Shown: positions 45,131-56,798, counted from the stretch's first letter. The stretch: DNA of 64,000 bases from Henricia sp. BOLD:AAB3569 (GCA_037783545.1 JBBELK010000004.1:1-64000), one strand, 5' to 3'. A program made the numbers and translations. The notes: generated by a model from the letters alone, not told the origin.

Positions 45131-45689
45131 AAAAAATAAGAATAATATGACAAATTATATACCATCTCAACACCCATTGGAAAAGTTTGGGTCTAAAAAT
45201 GTGATCTGGACACACTTTAACTTATTTGTTAAACTTTAATTTATTTTTTTTTGTTTTTTTTAAATTCTGACCACAGCACTGGGATTTCATTACCTGAAAT
45301 TGCAGACCTTCTACCACAGCGTGTGAATTTCCTCAACTTCCTGTTTACACCATCCATTCAACCTTTTTTGTGACCTTCATAATTGGCAAAGATTATGTTA
45401 CATACCAGTATGTACTACCCAGATTTAAACCAAACCACTTCCTTCCAGAGCGTTGCTATTTAGCACTATAAATGTTCTTAATTTAAAGCAGCTCCCCATC
45501 CTCTCCTTTGCTCGTACCCACTTGCCCTGACAGGGCACTGGGAATAGCAAAATGTTATGCACTTCACAGGGTTGAAATGTCAACGGCTGTTACATGAGCT
45601 TTTTTTATGTCCATTGCGCAACAAATAATGCCGTACTATACAGTGTGTCGTAGTACGGCATTTGTCCCGCTATGCACATTACAGGTTAA

Positions 45690-46072
45690 TGTACAGGCAG
45701 TCAACTCGACCGCTTGCCAACTCAACTCAAACCAACTTGACCTTTGTGCGTACTGCTCTTTCTGATCTTGTATGTAACGCGCGTTTTTGTGCCAAGCGAA
45801 AAATTACCAGTGCTGCGTTGTATTGGCCAGGAAAAAAAAGAAATATTTGCACTGTGAATTTGCAGAAAGTTCTTCCTCCAAGTAAGCTGAAACTAGTTTC
45901 AGCTTGCGCAAAGATTTGCAGGAAAATCTTAGACGTCATCAGTTTTGCCGATGATTCGCCTGACTCAACTGACAGTTAACTTTTTCGGTTGAACGCACAA
46001 CGGTCGAGTTGCGTTGGTACAACGGTCGAGATGGTTCAAGTCTAGTTGGCAAACGGTCGAGTTGACCTGCAC
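45690..46072. mobile_element. TIR element GTCAACTCGACCG
   Basis: Left GTCAACTCGACCGCTTGCCA and right TGGCAAACGGTCGAGTTGAC are inverted. CAACGGTCGAG is repeated three times in the right arm. The 105-codon ORF between lacks any motif. Confidence 0.75.
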
Positions 46073-46239
46073 CCGGCAAGTTGAACCGAGCCAAGCAGCA
46101 CTTGTCAAAATTCTGTTTTTGTCGTCGAATAACATTTCCAAATGATGCACAATGAACAAATAACGGACAGAAAAACAAATGTTAATCAAAGTAAAAGTCA
46201 GAGTGAGTAAAATCAATATAAACATCGAAATAGGCCTAC

Positions 46240-46373
46240 CTTCTCAACGGAAATCCACTTCCCGGGCCCCTGCCATAGTTGTTGACATTCCGCAGCTGGT
46301 AATCTGCGTGGTAGCATTGTGAACCACGCAGCGTGTAAGAGAGCTGCCTTAGCTTCTTCATAAAATCCTTCAT
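46240..46373 (-). CDS. Candidate 5' coding exon B (unproven)
   Basis: Minus-strand ATG at 46373 with A at -3, 44 codons plus two bases, then AGA AG|GTAGGC donor. The peptide starts MKDFMKKLRQLSYTLRGSQ, close to the N-terminus of PCTAIRE kinases CDK16/17 (MKK-KRQLS-TLRG pattern), but no kinase exon is seen anywhere downstream in this window. The phase also fits klhl8 exon 1 (AG|G CCC), giving a 17-kb intron. It may therefore be the klhl8 start exon, an exon of another gene, or chance. Confidence 0.4.
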
Positions 46374-49300
46374 ACTGAATTTGGTTTTTGCAGCCGCGTT
46401 ACTCTAAAAGTATTGATAGGCTCAAAAATTGGTCTGCTACAAGTAGAAAATTCTTGCTTTTCACAAAATGTTCTTAACATTTCCAAGGCAGTCTTTTTTA
46501 TACTGTTTTGGGGCCAAATGAAATATGTCAAAGTTGCAAAATCATGAACGAGCCTGGTGGTGACCACTTTTTTGTTAGTAGCTAGGGGTGCTTAATCACC
46601 TGTCAACATCAACACAGCTCCGATCCTACTGAAGGCGCCGTACGTATCTCACAAGACGCTGTCACTGAACAAAGTTCTCAAAGAGTTCTCAAAGTTCATT
46701 GGTTCAGTCAGGTCTGCATCTGACCACACCGGCGTTTGTTTCGCGAAAGCAAAATACTTATATAGGCCTAATTGAAGATCATGAAAATCATCAGGAAGAT
46801 GTTTTCATGCAGACGATGCACCTCAAAGAATCGGGCAGATCGATCGGCTCAACCCGACCCCGCGTTTATATACTAGCAATGATCAATGCCGCGTACAGCT
46901 AGCTAGCTACAGATTGCTTTAATTTATGATTTTTTGGTCCATCAAGCTGGGTTCGCTGTTGTACTTTTTATGGCACGTGCCACCAGGCGTGACAGCTTGT
47001 ATACTAAATAGTAAATACAGCATACAGGCATGACAGGACGGGGTCCCCGCGAGGTCAGAAGCAGTCAGACAAAACTCAGTGAGCATCCGTGCTGCACCTT
47101 TTGAAAATTTACCCCGTCGTCAAACTTCATGCATTTATGGCTATATGCCCATGGAGGTAGGGGATATGCCTATATATCACGAAGTAAACAAAAATCGACC
47201 TCCAGGTCTCCATGGTTTACTGTGTTTAAAAGTACAGAATATGAGAGTGGGTTTTCATGGGTACAAAAATAAACTGATAGATCTGTCCATGATCTGATGA
47301 ATGCTTACATGTATATCCACTACACACATGGTCACGCGTGGGATTTAACCGTACGCCTGACAAAAAACACACCATCGTACGTGCTGTCAACGTTTGATCC
47401 TGGAATATACCAGATGAACAAAACAAAATGTTTGTAAACGTTCAGATATTGAAAACCGATTAAGCAGCCACACTTTCCCAGACTCCAATTTAAGTTGACA
47501 TAGCTCCGGCTCCATGGTCTCATTCACTGGCATCCTTGTGATGGATGTCCCGGCCCCATACCAGACAGAAGGCGACCTATCAAACGAATGTCAAGACTGT
47601 TTTGTTACCAGACCGATTTCAATCAAAATATTTTTTAAATGGTGAAACAGCCTCCATATGAATCTGCAATTCGTTGCATTAAATCGACATAAAGGGGGAA
47701 ATATTTCGCCTGGAAGTTAACTCGGAAGCTAACTCGTCCCATTATTCCTCCATGCTCGTCCCGAGGCATCCAGCTTGACCCACCAGAGCCCCCTGCTCCC
47801 TGCGGTTACGAATTCAGTGTGAAGTGCCGTGCACATGCCGCACCGCGCCGTGTAGTCCAATAAACATGGTGGTGGCATGATTTTGTGTAAACTCTGATTG
47901 TCATTTTTATGGCCGTTCTGGGCCACCCGGGCTCGGTGTTAGACCCCCAACCTAGCGACACCAAAACCGCAACTTGCCCTTCTCAAGTCCTGGAGGATGA
48001 GGGTGCGTGAAGTTCACGGTCTTCAGTACGGTGACTCGATAGTGTCACACAATGACTGCGGCGCGCGGCGCGGTGCGAACTTGTACTTGCGTCTGGTGAT
48101 TTGCTGACTTGTATGTTTCGTCCTGTTGCCGATATTCTATAACTTGTTTTGAATTGTTAATTAGGGTTTGTTTTGCCCTTTCCCGACGTAATTATTAACA
48201 CTGTATACTCAGTACTTTCCCAAGACACTATGAAAAACTTCATGTAGCGTGTTAGGGTGGGACTCTCAAAACCACGATCTCCTGCAAACAAGACAGACGT
48301 CTTTGAATTGTACACTTTACGGCTTGTGCATTCTTTAAACTGACAGGCGGACTGGTTTTTTTTATGATCCCCTGAAGGAATCGGGTTGCTGAGATTAGCC
48401 GACTTAAGTCGTTGCCCTGTAGAAACCTACAGACGTGTGGAAAATTCCACGGAATCAAGCAGGAACTGATAGCCTAACCTAATCCACATATTGACCCGGA
48501 CGGCATTCGAACCAGGGTCAAGAAAGTACCACTATACGCAAACATTGAGAGAAAAAAAATCATGTGGTTTTCATACCATTCGGATTTGAAACAGAGTCCC
48601 TAATTGGCACACTATTTCCATGTGAGGTGCCATAAAACATGATGATTCTGAGTAAATGCCGGTTCATACTTCACGCGAAAGCGAAAACAAAAGCATTTCG
48701 CAGCAAACATTTCACGTAGGTTAAAACTACATGTATAGTTCAACTTTCTGCAAATTATCGGCGCGAAAACGTCGCTGTGACATAAAATTCGCGCGCGCGT
48801 TCGCTTCCGCGGTTTTTTTCTTCTTCCCAGTATTAATACCTATTTTACACCCCAGTTTCAAAACAATGGTGCTCGGGGCCAGGGATGCGCAAGACAACAA
48901 GAAAGTAACCACGGTATCATTGGAAAGCCCATACCTTCTGAAAGTAATAGTCTGGGATTACGTAATTAGTAGGATTACCTTTTGGAAAACTCTGTATTTA
49001 CAGCTGTACAGACAGCAGGCACTAATCGTATGAAGTGCAAAGTAAAACTATGTTTTCGTTCACCGACTCAAACGCATTGAAAAAATGGAAAAATAACACA
49101 TTGCTTCTTGATTCTAACCTAAAATAAACACTATGCATTATGACTATCATTTCTCGACAGCTGTTGGCCAATGGCCAGAAAGATTTGTCGACAAAATTAA
49201 TGACGAGTAGGTCCAAGTTCTAGTATACATGTACGTGCACCGACAGTATATAAGTTTACGTGAGCGGCATGCAGTTCCTGCCGGATACAGTGCCCGTATA

Positions 49301-49692
49301 GGCCGATTGGGGCTGAAACAATTCCTATGAAATCGTCCCCTTTCTGCCGATCAGGTTATGGATCCTTCACGAGCTGGGCGCATCTGTCCGTGACAACTAT
49401 TTTCTCGGATATCTTTGTATGGCAAATTCGTTGAGGCGTCTTTGTAGCTGATTGGCATCCTTCCCATCACCATCTCCCCGCAGAGATCCTTTGGGATGTA
49501 TAAGTAGTTATCCTCCAAGGCCTCATCCAACACAAGCGTCACATTTCAAGGAGGGTACGGACGTGATTCCTGCTCTCTCTGATAATTTGCCCACCGGGCT
49601 ACTTGAATTTTCTTTGGCAGTGATAACCAAACTTATGTAGATGCATAACAGACAGATTCTGTTCAGGCAGCCGATCAAAGCGTAAGAACACA
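46374..49692. other. Intergenic, nothing recognised
   Basis: About 47700-48110 is CpG-richer than its surroundings and could hold a promoter; no ORF there has a motif. GCGCGCG-rich patch at 48760-48810. Possible decayed repeat ends at 48240 and 48660. No exon is supported. Confidence 0.4.
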
Positions 49693-49929
49693 TTAGGGAG
49701 GCTTGGATGCACGTAAAACGCGAACGTGAACGCGAAATTTTTTCAGCACCGGTTACCTCATGAGGAGGTCTTAGAACTCGGGCTCGAATCTTGGTCACAT
49801 CAAAAGTTTTATCTCGCCACGAAAGTCAAAGATGTAGGTTTTTGTTTTCATCTGTCCTAAGATCTCCTTAGAATAATGACCAAGTGTTCAAAGCATTTCA
49901 CGTTCGCGTTTTACGTGCATCTAACCCTA
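49693..49929. mobile_element. MITE TTAGGG..ATGCACGTAAAACG
   Basis: Left TTAGGGAGGCTTGGATGCAC with ACGTAAAACGCGAACGTGAA; right TTCACGTTCGCGTTTTACGT with GCATCTAACCCTAA. The right end abuts the next element exactly. Confidence 0.85.
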
Positions 49930-50235
49930 AAGGGGCGTTCACACTATCGCGGAAAAATCACACTTTCGCGCTGCGCTCACCGCATTGCATGAGCTCCCAA
50001 TCGCCGATTATTCCAAAATAGAAAATTCCACTCTGGTAACGTTGGGCTTCTCTGATACCTCATTGGCTGCGCTTTGGTAAGGTCAGCGCACCGCGGTCAA
50101 AGTTCAACAGATTTGAACTTTGACCCAGCTCAAAACGTTGTGCGCGTCGCGATATGCCGCGCACAAGCGGCAAACCAGTTTGTGTACAAACCAATGGAAC
50201 AGTGTGATTTTTCCGCGATAGTGTGAACGCCCCTT
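49930..50235. mobile_element. MITE AAGGGGCGTTCACACTATCG, copy 1
   Basis: Perfect ends AGGGGCGTTCACACTATCGC(GGAAAAATCACAC) and mirror at 50203-50235. Interior TTGAACTTTGACC, ACGTTGTGCGCG, CAAACCAGTTTGTGTACAAA. Copy 2 is at 61304-61620 in the opposite orientation. Confidence 0.93.
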
Positions 50236-50826
50236 AATGCAGGCGAATGTTACGCGCGCACTTGAATCCTGTTTGTCATTTAGCATCATGGCATGCATTG
50301 TGAAATTTTGCGCTTTTAAAACTGAGCAAATTTTTGTGCTAAAACGTTGGAATTGGGCCCATGTCTTTCCAAGAAACATATACAGAGGTATAGATTCCAT
50401 TTGAAAAGCGTTTAAGCCTTCATGCTTGTAGGGATATCCAGGATTCACTTTCGTAGACTGGTGTGGCCACCACATAGACTTTGGTATGTTGTCAGTTTGC
50501 TGATATTAAATGAAAATGGCATCTCTTATATAGCGCACATATCTATCCTGTGAGATACCGTTATCACCCTGGTCATTGGGCACAACTTCCTGGATCTCGA
50601 AAGGTATATACCTTGTGTCGAAGTTTTGGCCTGTGCCGTCCAGTTGAAGACGTGCTTGGACAAAAACAGTAGTCCTAACCCGGCTGCCTCACTCCATTGC
50701 AGATGTCGCAATGAACTAGGCTCTTAGTGAGGCCGTACATTGAACTGTACACGATGACCATTCCCCTATATATATCTGTCTTCATGTTCGAAGCCAAACG
50801 GGGCAGTTGAACATCCAAGACTTTCC
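50236..50826. other. Intergenic, nothing recognised
   Basis: Two minus-strand ORFs (123 and 61 codons) without motifs. Confidence 0.4.
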
Positions 50827-51097
50827 GGCTGCGTTCGGGCGTGCAGTTCTCGTTACTCGGGAGTAATGCGTGCGCATTGCACTCGGGTCACATAACGCGA
50901 ACGGCAAATCCGCAGTCCGCGTGCGCGAATTGCAATCAGTGAAGATAGACGTCTCTTGCCATCACTGCACAAAAAACTCCCCATTTGTTGGGGAGTAGTG
51001 AGAGCATACTCTCACTGACCCGAGTGTCGTTATTCTTGCCGTTCACGCGCGCAGGAGTATAACTCGTGTTAACACGAGTACACGCCCGAACGCAGCC
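50827..51097. mobile_element. TIR element GGCTGCGTTCGGGCGTG
   Basis: Left GGCTGCGTTCGGGCGTG and right CACGCCCGAACGCAGCC are perfect inverted 17-mers; inner TCGTTACTCGGGAGTAATG and CGTGTTAACACGAGTA. 271 bp, no ORF of note. Confidence 0.9.
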
Positions 51098-51317
51098 TCC
51101 AAGACTTTCCCGAGACCAAAAACGAGTCGCATTTTCTGCTTGACACACAAAAGGGTGTCTAATTACACTGTTTCTGATATGTTGATATTTTAACAGTTTA
51201 ATTACTTCTACATTAAGATACGTTAAATTAATTATGCATATAAGGACATTTATTTGGCAAAGGTCTCGAAAAAGTCTTGCTGAGACAAAATTGAACGTGG
51301 GTGTCACTATAGAACTA

Positions 51318-52217
51318 GTCTCGTACCCCGACCTGCTGTGGATGCTCGCTGTGGGTGCTCGGTGCGGGCCTTAACCAATCACCGATGAGCTCTCATCGTG
51401 ATTCCCAGACCGTCCGTATATTAGCCTTTTGTCAAGGCCTCGTGAATTTGGGCGATTTGGTGACTTGAGTAGAGTCTATACGCGCAGAGTGAATTACTCA
51501 CTTGGCCTTTTTCGAACTGACAGGCAATTCTTATGTTTTTCTTTATTTTTGCTACCAAAAGTGGTAGCAGAAATCAGCCAGTCACGTGCAGGTCACTCCA
51601 TGCAAATTACGCAGGGAGCTCCTACAAACAAGGGAGGTAGGCTTACGCTTTTGAATTTACTGGGTACATTAAACGGCAAATAAATTAAATCAAATGGGAA
51701 TTATATTAGTTCCGTATAAAATGTTGATGTAATAAACAATTTATGTCAAATATAAACGTATTTTCATGAAGCTCGATGGTTTTGTGTCGAAGTAAATATA
51801 AGTGCCGTACCTACGTTGGTAATGAACGAGGCCATAACGCCGCAAGCCATGTGATTGGTCAATTTGTCCTGCGGGAACTGTACGTGACTTGCATCACACG
51901 CGCGCGTGCAAAACAAGCTCCTAGCGCCCATTGGCTCAGTTGAATGTTTGTTTTCGATTTCTGTTTTCAAAATCTTTACGTGCAGAGTGGGGCGTGGGTA
52001 ATGTTGTGACGTTGCACATTCGGGTCAACTGCTTGCATGTAATGAATAATGTAGCAGTTGCCAGTTCGAAAAAGGCCTTATGGCAAAACAGAAGGCATAG
52101 CGTTTGCACAGCCTTCGTATACTCCGCTCAAGACGCCCAAACCCCAAAGCCATAAGGCCTTGTCAAAAGGCTATCCGTATATGTGCGAGCATCCACAGCA
52201 GGGTCTGGGTAGGCCTA
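51318..52217. mobile_element. TIR element, CTGCTGTGGATGCTCGC
   Basis: Left CTGCTGTGGATGCTCGC, and further in GTCCGTATATTAGCCTTTTG and CAAGGCCT; right mirrors AGGCCTTGTCAAAAGGCTAT, CCGTATATG, GCGAGCATCCACAGCAG. 900 bp. No transposase recognised. Confidence 0.8.
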
Positions 52218-52367
52218 CGGGAATATAATAGAAACACGATTCAGTATTAAACTTTGAGCACTTAGCACCGCCATTATCGGGAAATAAAGGTTGGCGGCGT
52301 ACGAATTTCGGGAACAAACTTTGTCGGGCAAACGGTATTTTAAACACTCTGGTCCTTTTCCAATTCC

Positions 52368-52547
52368 ATAGACTGCCGAAGTGAATACGTCATATTTTGT
52401 TAGTTGCTGCCTATAGGCAATGGCTCTACACTAAAAAATCACTAAACCGTGCAGTCCCTGTCCTTTTGCAATGGTACTTTTTCCGACAGCCATGATGTTC
52501 AGAGCCAATCACCATGGCAACACGTCACACTTCGGCTAGCGGTCTAT
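52368..52547. mobile_element. MITE ATAGACTAC family, copy 1
   Basis: ATAGACTGCCGAAGTGAATA on the left, CACTTCGGCTAGCGGTCTAT on the right. Shares TTTGCAATGG-type, CCATGGCAACA and CTACACTAAA words with 57570 and 60525. Confidence 0.75.
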
Positions 52548-52550
52548 TAT

Positions 52551-52730
52551 AGGGCGGTTTCACGTTGTTACGGGTCACTAAACTTTCCGTGTTTGTCCCC
52601 CAGATATAGAGGGGAGAGAACAATACGTACAGCCACGTGCAGAAACGTGCGTGGCTCGTTTTCTCCCTTCGTCCGGAGGACAAACACTGTATACGGGAGA
52701 GTTTGGTGACCCGTGACAAAGTGAAACCTA
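52551..52730. mobile_element. MITE AGGGCGGTTTCAC..TTACGGGTCAC
   Basis: Left GGCGGTTTCACGTTGTTACG(GGTCAC) and right GTGACCCGTGACAAAGTGAA(ACCT) are inverted. The arms extend through CCGTGTTTGTC / GACAAACACTG. One end of the same family lies at 12897. Confidence 0.85.
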
Positions 52731-52789
52731 AAAGGATTCTTTTAAATTATTCCCAGGATGTTTGAAACTCAATGGGTGCATGGCCTGGG

Positions 52790-53060
52790 GGAGTCCCCTC
52801 TGCCACATATCGTGCACTTTTAAACTATTTCCATAATTTTGATGCCATGTAATTTCTCATTAACATTCTGAAATTTCGCGCCCTTGATCCGTATTTTTCC
52901 AGGGATATCGTCAAAAATCCACTAGGGTTTAGTAAATGTGATTCCATATTAAAAGCAGTGATTACATCAACCTTTTTGCTTCCACATCCAAATTGAGGAT
53001 TGAAAATTTCCTGTTTTCTTCCCATGGATAGTATTTTGGGGAGGTATTTCATATGATTGT
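52790..53060. repeat. Dispersed repeat shared with 3040-3260
   Basis: Common stretches include CCTTTTTGCTTCCACATCCA, TTTCCTGTTTTCTTCC, and ATAGTATTTT. No coding potential is seen in either copy. Confidence 0.6.
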
Positions 53061-53108
53061 TAGGGTTAAAACGAAATCCATATTTTGGAACGAATCAGGT
53101 CACGCTTC

Positions 53109-53251
53109 TTTAAAGGCAAGGCTCGTCAGCAATGCGCGCCCGCCAAATGTGTGCCACGCAATACGCAGCTCCATAGCAAAGGCATGGAGCTAGCTGCGTG
53201 TTTCGAACACGAATTTGGCGGGCGCGCATTGCTGACGAGCTGTGCCTTTAA
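53109..53251. mobile_element. MITE TTAAAGGCA family, copy 2
   Basis: TTAAAGGCAAGGCTCGTCAG at the left, CTGACGAGCTGTGCCTTTAA at the right; the core ACGCAGCTCCATAGCAAAGG / CATGGAGCTAGCTGCGT folds tightly. It ends about 190 bp upstream of the spcs3 ATG, so it lies in or next to that promoter. Confidence 0.9.
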
Positions 53252-53441
53252 TGTGTACAAAGCTTAAAGAGCGCCCCCAACAGCCAATAGAATAAAGACA
53301 CATTGCCCACCGATAGACTGGTACCACGATAATCTTTCAGCTGTTTTAGGGGAATACATAAGAGAGGATGGGAAGCAGACAACTTATGCACGGCGTTTTA
53401 TTTCGCGAAAAAAAAGAAAGTGATCCACTCATTTCTGCAAA
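53252..53441 (+). promoter_or_regulatory. spcs3: Probable spcs3 promoter and 5' UTR
   Basis: A CCAAT box (AGCCAATAG, 53281-53290) lies about 155 bp before the ATG. No clear TATA box. The start codon context GCAAAATGA has A at -3. Transcription start is not determined. Confidence 0.4.
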
Positions 53442-53584
53442 ATGAACACCGTATTATCCCGAGCAAACACTATTTTTGCATTCACCCTAAGTGTACTAGC
53501 AGCTCTAACATTTGGGTGCTTTTTGTCGACAGTTTTCGACAGTAATATTGCTCCGTTTTACGTGGAAACGGCCAAACATCTGGT
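53442..53584 (+). CDS. spcs3: spcs3 exon 1
   Basis: 47 codons plus two bases, donor CTGGT|GTAAGT. Encodes the conserved start MNTVLSRAN, the membrane helix and the first luminal residues ([15 protein letters not shown]). Confidence 0.94.
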
Positions 53585-55471
53585 GTAAGTCTGAAGTTGA
53601 CATGGTTGATGAGTTTATCATGCATTGGCATAGTAGACCCGTAAACAGGGCTTCGGAAAATACTCAGCCCTGGACTGGAGCCGTTTCTAACCCAAAATCT
53701 GTGGCAAATTCAAGCAAATGAAATTTGTCCCTTGGCTCTGATATTTGCTCAATAGGTGCACTCACCCCAACCAATGTTCAAATATTCCAAAGAGTACGCA
53801 TCGATCCGATGTCTAGTTTCGGTGAAATCGTGGGCAAACTTGAGACCCTCCGTGCGATAAAATACAGACCATTTGCACAAAAATCAAATATGCGCATGTG
53901 CGAGAGCGGAGAGGTCAACACTAGACTGGTTCTCTGTCCTCATATTTACAGAGAACCAGTCTAGTGTTGACCTCTCCGATTGATAGGTGCATAATTAGTC
54001 AACATGAACACAATATCTGAAAAAAATTGAAATCCAAAATGTGTCATTTTCTCCCCGTTACACACTAATTCCCCCTGGGACTCGCCCAAACCTTGTCGGG
54101 CATAACCACTACGCAGGTCCTTGAGGGAAATAAGCCACGATGAAGATTCAGCTTACAATTTCAGTGAAAAAATGAGGCATACTGAGTTGTCGGTTCACTC
54201 GGGATGACGCTCATTGCTTTGTGCAGTCTGGTGCGCACACTTATCCACACCCGAACTGCGACAGCAGCATACGTCCGACCAACCGACTGAAGCGCACACA
54301 CAATCAATCAATGACTGCGATGCGATTAATATATTTAAGTGCCATTAAACAGTCGTCATTGTGGAATAGTGACATTGGACGCGAGTCAAGATTGGGTGAT
54401 GTCACTAATAACGACGACTTAAGCCCGGTTTCCATATAGATGTAACAAACGCAGAGAGTACCGCAAACTAGCAACGCAAACAGTAACGCAGACAGTCGGC
54501 AAAGTTGAACCAAGTTTAACTTTGCCGATTGTTTCCGTCTAGTCTGCGTAGAATTCTTTCCCTTGTAGTTGGTTTATCACCTTTTTTTTGCACTTTCAGA
54601 AAGAGCACCTACTCCCAACATGGCGAAAAGGTTGATCGTGGCCACATAACCTTTGACCTGACAACGGACTTGGACCCTCTGTTCACCTGGAACACCAAAC
54701 AGTTGTTCATTTACCTCATGGTGGAATATCAGACACCACAGAATGTACGTTATGTATGCCTACTTCTAGTAAGGATTAAAAAAAAAAAAAACACCCGTGG
54801 GGAAAATGGGGGCCTCAAAAATGTGATCTGGACACGCTCCTTTAAATGTAGTTGGAAAGTTAGTGCCGGGTCGCATCAACGAAGGTTTCATACGTACATG
54901 TACAAGGACACCAACATCTCATTCTGGACATTGCGTTAATCACAACGTTCACTTCATTCTCGCTGCACTGCAAATTCACCAGCCATTTCAAGAAGAAACA
55001 TTTCTCTCATTGGTGTCAACCAGGGGTGTGAGAAAAAATCTTGATTCTTATTTTTATTATTTATTTGTTTACAGAAATTAAACCAAGTTGTACTGTGGGA
55101 TAAAATCATCGTTCGAGGAGTCAAGGCCAATTTCGATCTGAAAAGTATGAACTTGAAATATCCATTTTACGACGACGGCCATGGATTAAAGTGAGTATAA
55201 TGTATCTTTGTCCAATAAGCTCTTTCTCTGCTGAATTCAAAAATACAACAATCAATTTTTTGAAAATTTCGACTTTATGCTCATTTCGTTGTGACAGGTC
55301 ACAAATTGATTTATCAAAATATGTTTTTATTTTGTCTACAGAGGTCACGAAAACATCACAATGACATTAAACTGGAACGTCGTACCTGGAGCTGGTATAC
55401 TGCCAAGGATAAGTGGAGATGGCAAGCACGCATTTAGTTTCCCAAATGTGTACAGTACAAAGAAAATATAG
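53442..55471 (+). CDS. spcs3: Signal peptidase complex subunit 3
   Basis: Join 53442-53584, 54600-54744, 55075-55190, 55342-55471; 534 bp, 177 aa (about 180 in vertebrates). All introns are GT-AG and all phases close. The N-terminus [14 protein letters not shown] and the following [17 protein letters not shown] segment form the single membrane anchor; the rest is the luminal domain: [77 protein letters not shown]. The encoded protein is the conserved accessory subunit (SPC22/23, yeast Spc3) of the ER enzyme that removes signal peptides from secretory proteins; it is needed for activity although it is not the serine protease itself. It is an isolated single gene, transcribed away from klhl8 and toward the USP46/12-like gene. 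Confidence 0.95.
53907..53978. repeat. Perfect 31-bp inverted repeat in spcs3 intron 1
   Basis: CGGAGAGGTCAACACTAGAC(TGGTTCTCTGT) is followed after a 10-bp loop (CCTCATATTT) by its exact reverse complement. No mismatch in 31 bp. Confidence 0.97.
54418..54547. mobile_element. MITE CTTAAGCCCRGTTTCCATAT, copy 2 (truncated)
   Basis: Nearly identical to 8704-8830, then breaks off at TTTCCGTCTAGTCTGCGTA, lacking the right TIR. It ends about 50 bp before spcs3 exon 2. Confidence 0.85.
54600..54744 (+). CDS. spcs3: spcs3 exon 2
   Basis: Acceptor TTTGCACTTTCAG after a T-rich tract, donor AAT|GTACGT. Encodes [20 protein letters not shown] and [15 protein letters not shown]. Confidence 0.95.
55075..55190 (+). 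CDS. spcs3: spcs3 exon 3
   Basis: Acceptor TTTGTTTACAG, donor AA|GTGAGT. Encodes [20 protein letters not shown] and the [11 protein letters not shown] motif. Confidence 0.95.
55342..55471 (+). CDS. spcs3: spcs3 exon 4 (last)
   Basis: Acceptor TTTTGTCTACAG. Encodes [20 protein letters not shown] and ends ...[11 protein letters not shown] at 55469-55471. Confidence 0.95.
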
Positions 55472-55556
55472 AAACATGTGAGCAGTGTTTTATGGATTGA
55501 TGAGGGATCTTTTTTTTTTTATTTGGAAAGAATGATAAAATACACACCTTGTTTAT

Positions 55557-55999
55557 TTAAACTCCTCAAAAAATGTTCGGAAAGTCAAGTTTGACTGACG
55601 ATTTCTCTCTTGTTACTAAATCATTTCCCTTGAATTTGGTATAATTAAACAAAAAGCCCTGTTATTCCTCTTTACAGTGATGTGTCGTTTGTTATGATTA
55701 ATCAATTGGGGGATGTGCAGTATAGCGGAATACAGGGGTGGGTGGAAAGTGAAATGTCACAAAATTCACTGCTAATGTCACTGCTTTTTGACAATAGCAA
55801 TGCATTTCACTTTACACCCGCCCCCGTATTCAACTGTGCTGCACATCCCCCTATTGCTTAATCCTATCAAATGACACATCATTGTAAAGAGAAATAACAG
55901 GGCTTTCCAAAGATATAAAATTCAAGGAAAATTATTTTGCAACAAGAGATAAATCGTCAGTCAAACTTGACTTTCAGAACCTTTTTTGAGGAGTTTATA
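55557..55999. mobile_element. TIR element GAAAGTCAAGTTTGACTGAC, copy 2
   Basis: AAACTCCTCAAAAAATGTTC and GGAAAGTCAAGTTTGACTGA at the left, mirrored at the right by TCAGTCAAACTTGACTTTC and TTTTTTGAGGAGTTT. It starts 86 bp after the spcs3 stop, so it probably lies in that 3' UTR. Confidence 0.92.
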
Positions 56000-56263
56000 T
56001 TAAATTTATGATTCAGATTAAACTTTTGAGGACCATCTTTTCACGTCATGCATCAGTTTTAAAGCACTAAGTAGTAATTTGTGGGGTTGGTTTTAGGTAA
56101 GCTTCATTCAAGTTTTTATTGTTACCATTGACTTCTAGAGAGTTCAGTGGATTTTCTGTTTACATGTATTTCATTTTAGAAAGTACACTATTAGTCTAGA
56201 GAAACTCGGTTTTGTGATGAAATTAAGCATGTGTTCATGCAACTTTGAATTATATTGTTGAAA

Positions 56264-56269
56264 AATAAA
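56264..56269 (+). terminator. spcs3: Possible poly(A) signal for spcs3
   Basis: AATAAA on the plus strand about 790 bp after the stop, beyond the inserted TIR element; another AATAAA lies at 56527. Which, if either, is used is unknown. Confidence 0.25.
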
Positions 56270-56798
56270 AACAGGAAATTTCTTTTAATTTTTGTCCTTT
56301 TGTCCACTGTTGGGAATGTATTGCAACAAATATACAGTATGCTCATTGAATATGCACATAAATTAAGTGTCATGAATAATATTAAGTATATCACTTATTC
56401 ATAATCATGACGCTTCCCTCCGTCAGAGCATATGGAAATGTTTGGTGATTTTTATATACATTTTTCAACTCAACAATTGGCAAATGTAATTTATCTACTT
56501 GCTCTTTAAGACACCTTTGTAGAAAGAATAAAAAAAATAACATAAAACATTTTCTGTCAGTCTGTACATAATTATTTATTCAGTGGCTTTTTATGTTACA
56601 AAATTCTCAAATTAGTCGGAGTAGTTTGCTGCATTTGCTCAAGATACATTACCAAAATCCTTTTTGATATTTCAAAAATGATTTCTAGCAATTCACTGCA
56701 TTATACCCTTTTCAATCCAAATCTCGACTTTTGCATTTACAGTCTATACCGAGCAACAAAACAAACATACAGATTTTCTCCACTTTGATTGAACTCGG
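56270..56798. other. Intergenic, nothing recognised
   Basis: AT-rich; no exon or repeat family assigned. Confidence 0.4.

Noticed and set aside
46240..46373. A CDK16/17 kinase gene in this window
   Set aside because: Only the first about 17 residues resemble the PCTAIRE N-terminus; no kinase motif was found on the minus strand between 29 and 46 kb. Kept only as a candidate exon.
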